The position numbers were made by a program, and so were the translations under genes. DNA of 6,935 nucleotides from Quisquiliibacterium sp. GTDB taxonomy: Bacteria; Pseudomonadota; Gammaproteobacteria; Burkholderiales; Burkholderiaceae_E. The notes below the pieces were generated by a model that saw only the letters and a program-made list of their open reading frames with translations, searched no databases and was not told where the DNA came from. The stretch covers positions 1-6,935 of the forward strand of contig JAURMJ010000189.1 in the NCBI GenBank assembly GCA_030830765.1, read 5' to 3'. Each line of letters opens with the position of its first letter. The first letter of the stretch is position 1. This document shows positions 1 to 6,935 of the stretch, piece after piece.

Positions 1-4420
<4,420 letters not shown>

Positions 4421-4424
4421 GAAT

Positions 4425-4430
4425 ACTCCG
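4425..4430 (-). promoter_or_regulatory. Ribosome binding site of rpoB (decides start)
   Basis: CGGAGT on the minus strand lies just upstream of the ATG at 4420, with GGAG ending six bases and GGAGT five bases before it-side spacer TATTC. It favours this ATG over the in-frame GTG at 4438, which lies upstream of the Shine-Dalgarno sequence itself and has no comparable motif at the right distance. Confidence 0.75.
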
Positions 4431-4449
4431 TGGGTCACGCAGAGACTGG

Positions 4450-4483
4450 GGCCTGCGTGGCGCGCAATGCGCCGACGCAGGCC
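4450..4483 (-). other. Long hairpin in the rplL-rpoB spacer, possible RNA processing site
   Basis: On the minus strand GGCCTGCGT (4483-4475) pairs perfectly with ACGCAGGCC (4458-4450). After a single bulged C at 4474, GGCGC pairs with GCGCC around the five-base loop ATTGC. That is 14 base pairs with one bulge. No T run follows on either strand, so it does not look like an intrinsic terminator. In E. coli the rplL-rpoB spacer carries an RNase III processing stem after an attenuator. This hairpin occupies the equivalent place, but its cleavage is inference. Confidence 0.6.
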
Positions 4484-4503
4484 TCAGGCCCCGCAAAGAC
4501 ACG

Positions 4504-4543
4504 AAAACCCGGAGGCGCCTGCATGAAGCAGGCGTTCCCCGGG
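4504..4543 (-). terminator. Terminator-like hairpin between rplL and rpoB, probable attenuator
   Basis: On the minus strand the stem is CCCGG with CCGGG (outer, 4543-4539 and 4512-4508) and CGCCTGC with GCAGGCG (inner, 4534-4528 and 4522-4516). A small internal loop separates them and the apical loop is TTCAT. The stem is followed at once by TTTT (4507-4504) and then a mixed T-rich stretch. The short T tract suggests incomplete termination. This fits the known partial terminator of the E. coli rplL-rpoB junction, which lowers polymerase expression relative to the L10 and L12 genes. The structure was found by eye and no folding energy was calculated. Confidence 0.6.
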
Positions 4544-4567
4544 TGCAGGACTGCTTGGACGAGCAAC

Positions 4568-4951
4568 TTACTTGAGCTCGACCTTTGCGCCCGCGTCCTC
4601 GAGTTGCTTTTTCAGCGCCTCGGCGTCGGCCTTGCTGATGCCTTCCTTGACGGGCTTCGGAGCACCGTCGACCAGGTCCTTGGCTTCCTTCAGGCCCAGG
4701 CCGGTGGCCGAACGAACGACCTTGATGACCTCAACCTTCTTGTCGCCGGCGCCAGTCAGGACAACCGTGAACTCGGTCTGCTCTTCAGCAGCAGCAGCAG
4801 CGCCACCGCCAGCGGCCGGAGCGGCCACCGCGACAGCGGCAGCAGCAGCCGAAACGCCAAACTTCTCTTCCATCATCTTGATCAGTTCGGACAGGTCCAG
4901 CACGGTCATGCCGGCAACGGCTTCCAGGATGTCTTCCTTGCTCAGTGCCAT
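4568..4951 (-). CDS. rplL: 50S ribosomal protein L7/L12
   Basis: Encodes the 127-residue acidic stalk protein, present as dimers bound to the C-terminal helix of L10, which recruits translation GTPases to the ribosome. Residues 1-33 ([15 protein letters not shown] onward) form the dimerisation and L10-binding domain. Residues about 34-55 are an Ala/Gly/Val-rich flexible hinge with two runs of five alanines. Residues 56-127 are the globular factor-binding domain, with the conserved stretch [16 protein letters not shown] near 84-99 and the end GAKVELK. The length is typical. The ATG is six bases after GGAGT (4958-4962). It lies 56 bases after rplJ, with which it is normally co-regulated, and ends in TAA just before the attenuator-like hairpin. 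Confidence 0.98.
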   Translation of the reverse strand: MALSKEDILEAVAGMTVLDLSELIKMMEEKFGVSAAAAAVAVAAPAAGGGAAAAAEEQTEFTVVLTGAGDKKVEVIKVVRSATGLGLKEAKDLVDGAPKPVKEGISKADAEALKKQLEDAGAKVELK

Positions 4952-5007
4952 TTCAATACTCCAATAAACTTAAAAGTGGGTGGTGATGTTCTGAAAGTCG
5001 ATGCGGA

Positions 5008-5535
5008 TCAGGCCGCTTCCGCCTTCTGCTTCTCGACGGCTGCCAGAGCACGAACGAACTTGCTCGGCACCTCGTTGAGGGTGCGGACGAAAGTGGCGAC
5101 CGGTGCCTGCATCGTGCCGAGCAGCTTGGCAAGCAACTCTTCGCGGCTGGGCATCGTAGCCAGTGCCTTCACGCCGTTGACGTCAAGGAGGGAACCCCCC
5201 ATGGCGCCGGCTTTGAGGACCAGCTTTTGATTGCCCTTGGCAAACTCGTTGAGTACCTTCGCTGCTGCGACCGGGTCGGTGGAAACGCTGTAGATCAGCG
5301 GACCAACAAGTTGGTCAGCCAAAACTTCAAACTGCGTTCCAGTAACCGCACGGCGTGCGAGCGTGTTTTTGACAACACGCAGGTAAACGCCGGCTTCGCG
5401 TGCCTGCTTGCGCAGGACGGTCATTGCCTCGACTTCCAGACCACGGTACTCGGCAACAACGATCGTTTGGGCAGCGGCTACGACAGCTCCGATGTCCTCG
5501 ACCACTGCAGCCTTTTCGCTACGGTTCATACCCAT
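5008..5535 (-). CDS. rplJ: 50S ribosomal protein L10
   Basis: Encodes the stalk-base protein that binds 23S rRNA next to L11 and carries the L12 dimers on its C-terminal helix. In E. coli the L10-L12 complex also represses translation of its own messenger. From the chosen start the protein has 175 residues. The RNA-binding N-terminal domain includes [11 protein letters not shown] (about 28-38) and [14 protein letters not shown] (50-63). [10 protein letters not shown] (77-86) and [17 protein letters not shown] (130-146) are typical. The tail ends [11 protein letters not shown]. The frame is open upstream to a TTG at 5568, but the ATG at 5535 is seven bases after AGGAG and gives [12 protein letters not shown], which lines up with the family start. 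A second ATG at 5529 is a less well spaced alternative. A structured leader precedes it. Confidence 0.96.
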   Translation of the reverse strand: MGMNRSEKAAVVEDIGAVVAAAQTIVVAEYRGLEVEAMTVLRKQAREAGVYLRVVKNTLARRAVTGTQFEVLADQLVGPLIYSVSTDPVAAAKVLNEFAKGNQKLVLKAGAMGGSLLDVNGVKALATMPSREELLAKLLGTMQAPVATFVRTLNEVPSKFVRALAAVEKQKAEAA

Positions 5536-5542
5536 GGTCCAG

Positions 5543-5547
5543 CTCCT
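5543..5547 (-). promoter_or_regulatory. Ribosome binding site of rplJ (decides start)
   Basis: AGGAG on the minus strand is seven bases upstream of the ATG at 5535 and thirteen upstream of the ATG at 5529. The upstream in-frame TTG at 5568 lies before the motif and so cannot use it. It supports a start at 5535. Confidence 0.75.
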
Positions 5548-5619
5548 ACGAAATGGGGCGTCGGCCAAAGCCTTCGCACCCGCCTTAACACGGCGACCGA
5601 TTTCGAGACTTCCATGGCA

Positions 5620-5636
5620 GGCATGATTGACATGCC
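5620..5636 (-). other. Small hairpin in the rplJ leader
   Basis: On the minus strand GGCATG (5636-5631) and CATGCC (5625-5620) form six perfect pairs around the loop TCAAT. It lies between the larger leader structure and the rplJ ribosome binding site, about 70 bases ahead of that site. No T run follows. A role in rplJ control is possible but unproven. Confidence 0.4.
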
Positions 5637-5657
5637 ACCCACCAAAATCCGCTCCGG

Positions 5658-5764
5658 GACCGCCATCTGCGCAGGGTGCCCCGCAGTTTGAAACACTGCG
5701 GGTCGATTAAAGTGCTCGACCTGCTCTCCGGAGAACCGGCACCTGGTCTGCACTCCCTGCGGTC
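5658..5764 (-). promoter_or_regulatory. Probable L10-type ribosomal protein leader (autoregulatory RNA) upstream of rplJ
   Basis: This is the main content of the 316-base gap between rplA and rplJ. Read on the minus strand, CGCAG (5761-5757) pairs with CTGCG (5674-5670), and GGTGCC (5743-5738) with GGCACC (5680-5675). The two helices are continuous on the 3' side but separated by a 13-base bulge on the 5' side (5756-5744, GGAGTGCAGACCA). Inside lie two hairpins: GGTCGA with TCGACC (5721-5716, 5706-5701) and CCGCAGT with ACTGCGG (5701-5695, 5687-5681). They share one base at their junction. A competing basal helix GACCGC with GCGGTC (5764-5759, 5663-5658) also exists. Known L10 leaders bind L10-L12 at a bulged, kink-turn-like stem below a multibranch region, and this resembles that plan. 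Assignment rests on position and hand folding. The flanking parts of the gap (5852 side and 5548-5619) show no gene or clear promoter. Confidence 0.6.
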
Positions 5765-5851
5765 TTTGACAACCCACCAGCCAAATCACGTTTCGGTAAA
5801 CCGATGTGCTCCGACTGGCGGCCCAAAGTTCTTTAAAAACTACCTGTCAGC

Positions 5852-6559
5852 TCAGTTCGACTGCGCAGCAGAAAACGCCGCGGTATCGACCCGAACTCCA
5901 ATACCCATCGTGCTCGAGACGGCAACCTTACGCAGATAGACACCCTTCGAGCTTGCCGGCTTGGCGCGATTCAGCGCCTCGACCAGTGCACGCAGGTTGG
6001 ATTCGAGCGCGTCGACCTGGAAGGAGGCGCGGCCGATGCCTGCGTGGATGATGCCGGCCTTGTCGGTCCGGTACTGCACCTGTCCGGCGCGTGCGTTGTT
6101 CACAGCCGTGGTGACATCGGGTGTGACCGTGCCGACCTTCGGGTTCGGCATCAGGCCACGCGGACCGAGGATCTGACCCAGCGTACCGACGACACGCATA
6201 GCATCCGGCGTCGCGATCACAATGTCGAAATTGATGTTGCCAGCCTTGACCTGCTCAGCGAGATCCTCGAGACCAACGATGTCTGCACCAGCGGCACGGG
6301 CTTCGTCAGCCTTCGGGCCCTGAGTGAACACGGCAACGCGAACGGTCTTGCCAGTCCCGGCGGGCAGAACGACTGAACCGCGAACAACCTGATCGGACTT
6401 CTTGGCGTCGATGCCAAGCTGAACCGCGACGTCGATGGACTCGTCGAATTTGGCGGTTGCGCAATCCTTGACCAACGCCAGCGCATCGGCAAGCGACATT
6501 GCCTGCGTGCGGTCAACCTTGTCCTTGAGCGCCTTGGCGCGCTTCGAAAGCTTTGCCAT
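5852..6559 (-). CDS. rplA: 50S ribosomal protein L1
   Basis: Encodes the 235-residue protein of the mobile L1 stalk, which helps release deacylated tRNA from the E site. In E. coli it also represses translation of the rplK-rplA message. The sequence begins [39 protein letters not shown] (38-57) belongs to the rRNA-binding domain. [13 protein letters not shown] (66-78) opens the inserted second domain. [19 protein letters not shown] (121-139) is the L1 family signature. The return to domain I contains [20 protein letters not shown] (205-224). The length is normal (234 in E. coli). The ATG immediately follows the rplK stop and is preceded by GGAGGG (6567-6572) with seven bases of spacing. This Shine-Dalgarno sequence lies inside the end of rplK, so the two genes are probably translationally coupled. 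The stop is TGA. Confidence 0.98.
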   Translation of the reverse strand: MAKLSKRAKALKDKVDRTQAMSLADALALVKDCATAKFDESIDVAVQLGIDAKKSDQVVRGSVVLPAGTGKTVRVAVFTQGPKADEARAAGADIVGLEDLAEQVKAGNINFDIVIATPDAMRVVGTLGQILGPRGLMPNPKVGTVTPDVTTAVNNARAGQVQYRTDKAGIIHAGIGRASFQVDALESNLRALVEALNRAKPASSKGVYLRKVAVSSTMGIGVRVDTAAFSAAQSN

Positions 6560-6935
6560 TTACAGGCCCTCCACGGTAATACCCATACTGCGAGCCGAAC
6601 CAGCCACGGTACGCACGGCCGCTTCCATGTCGGAGGCGGTGAGGTCGGGCATTTTGGTCTTGGCGATCTCTTCAGCCTGAGCGCGAGTGATCGAACCGAC
6701 CTTGTCGGTGTGAGGCTTCGGTGAACCCTTATCGATCTTGGCGGCCTTCTTGATGAGGATCGACGCCGGCGGCGTCTTCATCACGAAGGTAAAGCTCTTG
6801 TCCGCGTAGGCGGTGATCACAACGGGAATCGGAAGACCCGGCTCAAGCCCCTGCGTCTGGGCATTGAAGGCCTTGCAGAATTCCATGATGTTCAGACCGC
6901 GTTGACCGAGCGCCGGCCCGATCGGCGGTGAGGGG
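6560..6935 (-). CDS. rplK: 50S ribosomal protein L11 (5' end missing at window edge)
   Basis: Encodes L11, which binds the GTPase-associated centre of 23S rRNA beside L10 and is the ribosomal partner of the stringent-response factor RelA. The visible 124 residues start [20 protein letters not shown], which corresponds to about residue 20 of the family, so roughly 19 N-terminal residues lie beyond the right edge. An internal ATG at 6886 is the conserved methionine of [11 protein letters not shown] and not the start. The proline-rich N-terminal domain continues to about [18 protein letters not shown]. The C-terminal rRNA-binding domain includes [20 protein letters not shown] and the end [17 protein letters not shown], with the typical SARSMGI motif. 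The gene ends in TAA directly adjoining the ATG of rplA. Confidence 0.97.
   Translation of the reverse strand, partial: PSPPIGPALGQRGLNIMEFCKAFNAQTQGLEPGLPIPVVITAYADKSFTFVMKTPPASILIKKAAKIDKGSPKPHTDKVGSITRAQAEEIAKTKMPDLTASDMEAAVRTVAGSARSMGITVEGL

Noticed and set aside
4430..5230. 266-codon plus-strand frame running across the rplL-rpoB spacer, rplL and part of rplJ.
   Set aside because: It is antisense to two certain ribosomal protein genes and crosses the hairpin spacer; nothing supports it as a gene.
5707..5715. TTTAAT on the minus strand as a -10 box of an internal promoter for rplJ.
   Set aside because: No -35-like hexamer is found 16-18 bases upstream, and the bases form the loop of a leader hairpin.
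5526..5789. An 87-codon open frame on the minus strand covering the rplA-rplJ spacer, as a possible leader peptide.
   Set aside because: It starts with GTG without a good ribosome site, resembles nothing I recognise, overlaps the rplJ start, and the region is better explained by RNA structure.
5829..5854. AT-rich tract with CTGACA and TTTAAA just after rplA as a possible promoter for rplJ-rplL.
   Set aside because: The two elements overlap in spacing and cannot be arranged as a normal -35/-10 pair with good matches on both sides.

Overview
The window is one continuous stretch of the ribosomal protein / RNA polymerase operon rplK-rplA-rplJ-rplL-rpoB-rpoC. Every gene lies on the minus strand, so transcription runs from position 6935 down to position 1. 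rplK lacks its first ~19 codons at the right edge and rpoC is cut after 89 codons at the left edge. rplA, rplJ, rplL and rpoB are complete. All six reading frames look intact, with no frameshift, insertion sequence, tRNA or foreign-looking insert.

The organism is most likely a betaproteobacterium, probably Burkholderiales or a close relative. I base this on recalled similarity of the RpoB, L10 and L12 proteins to that class (for example the RpoB start [15 protein letters not shown] and the end [10 protein letters not shown]) and on moderately high GC. Nothing in the window fixes the genus.

Layout, in transcription order: rplK (L11) stops with TAA directly abutting the ATG of rplA (L1). A 316-base gene-free spacer follows, holding a structured RNA that fits an L10-type autoregulatory leader. 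rplJ (L10) and rplL (L12) come next, 56 bases apart. A 147-base spacer then carries a terminator-like hairpin and a second, longer hairpin. rpoB (1373 codons from the preferred start) follows, then a 29-base spacer and rpoC.

Functionally, L11, L10 and L12 build the ribosomal stalk and GTPase-associated centre, L1 builds the L1 stalk, and beta and beta' form the catalytic core of RNA polymerase. The two spacers are where regulation would be expected from the E. coli model: L10-L12 feedback before rplJ, and partial termination or RNA processing before rpoB. I found no undescribed system here. The points worth a second look are the two RNA-structured spacers, and they are modest leads.
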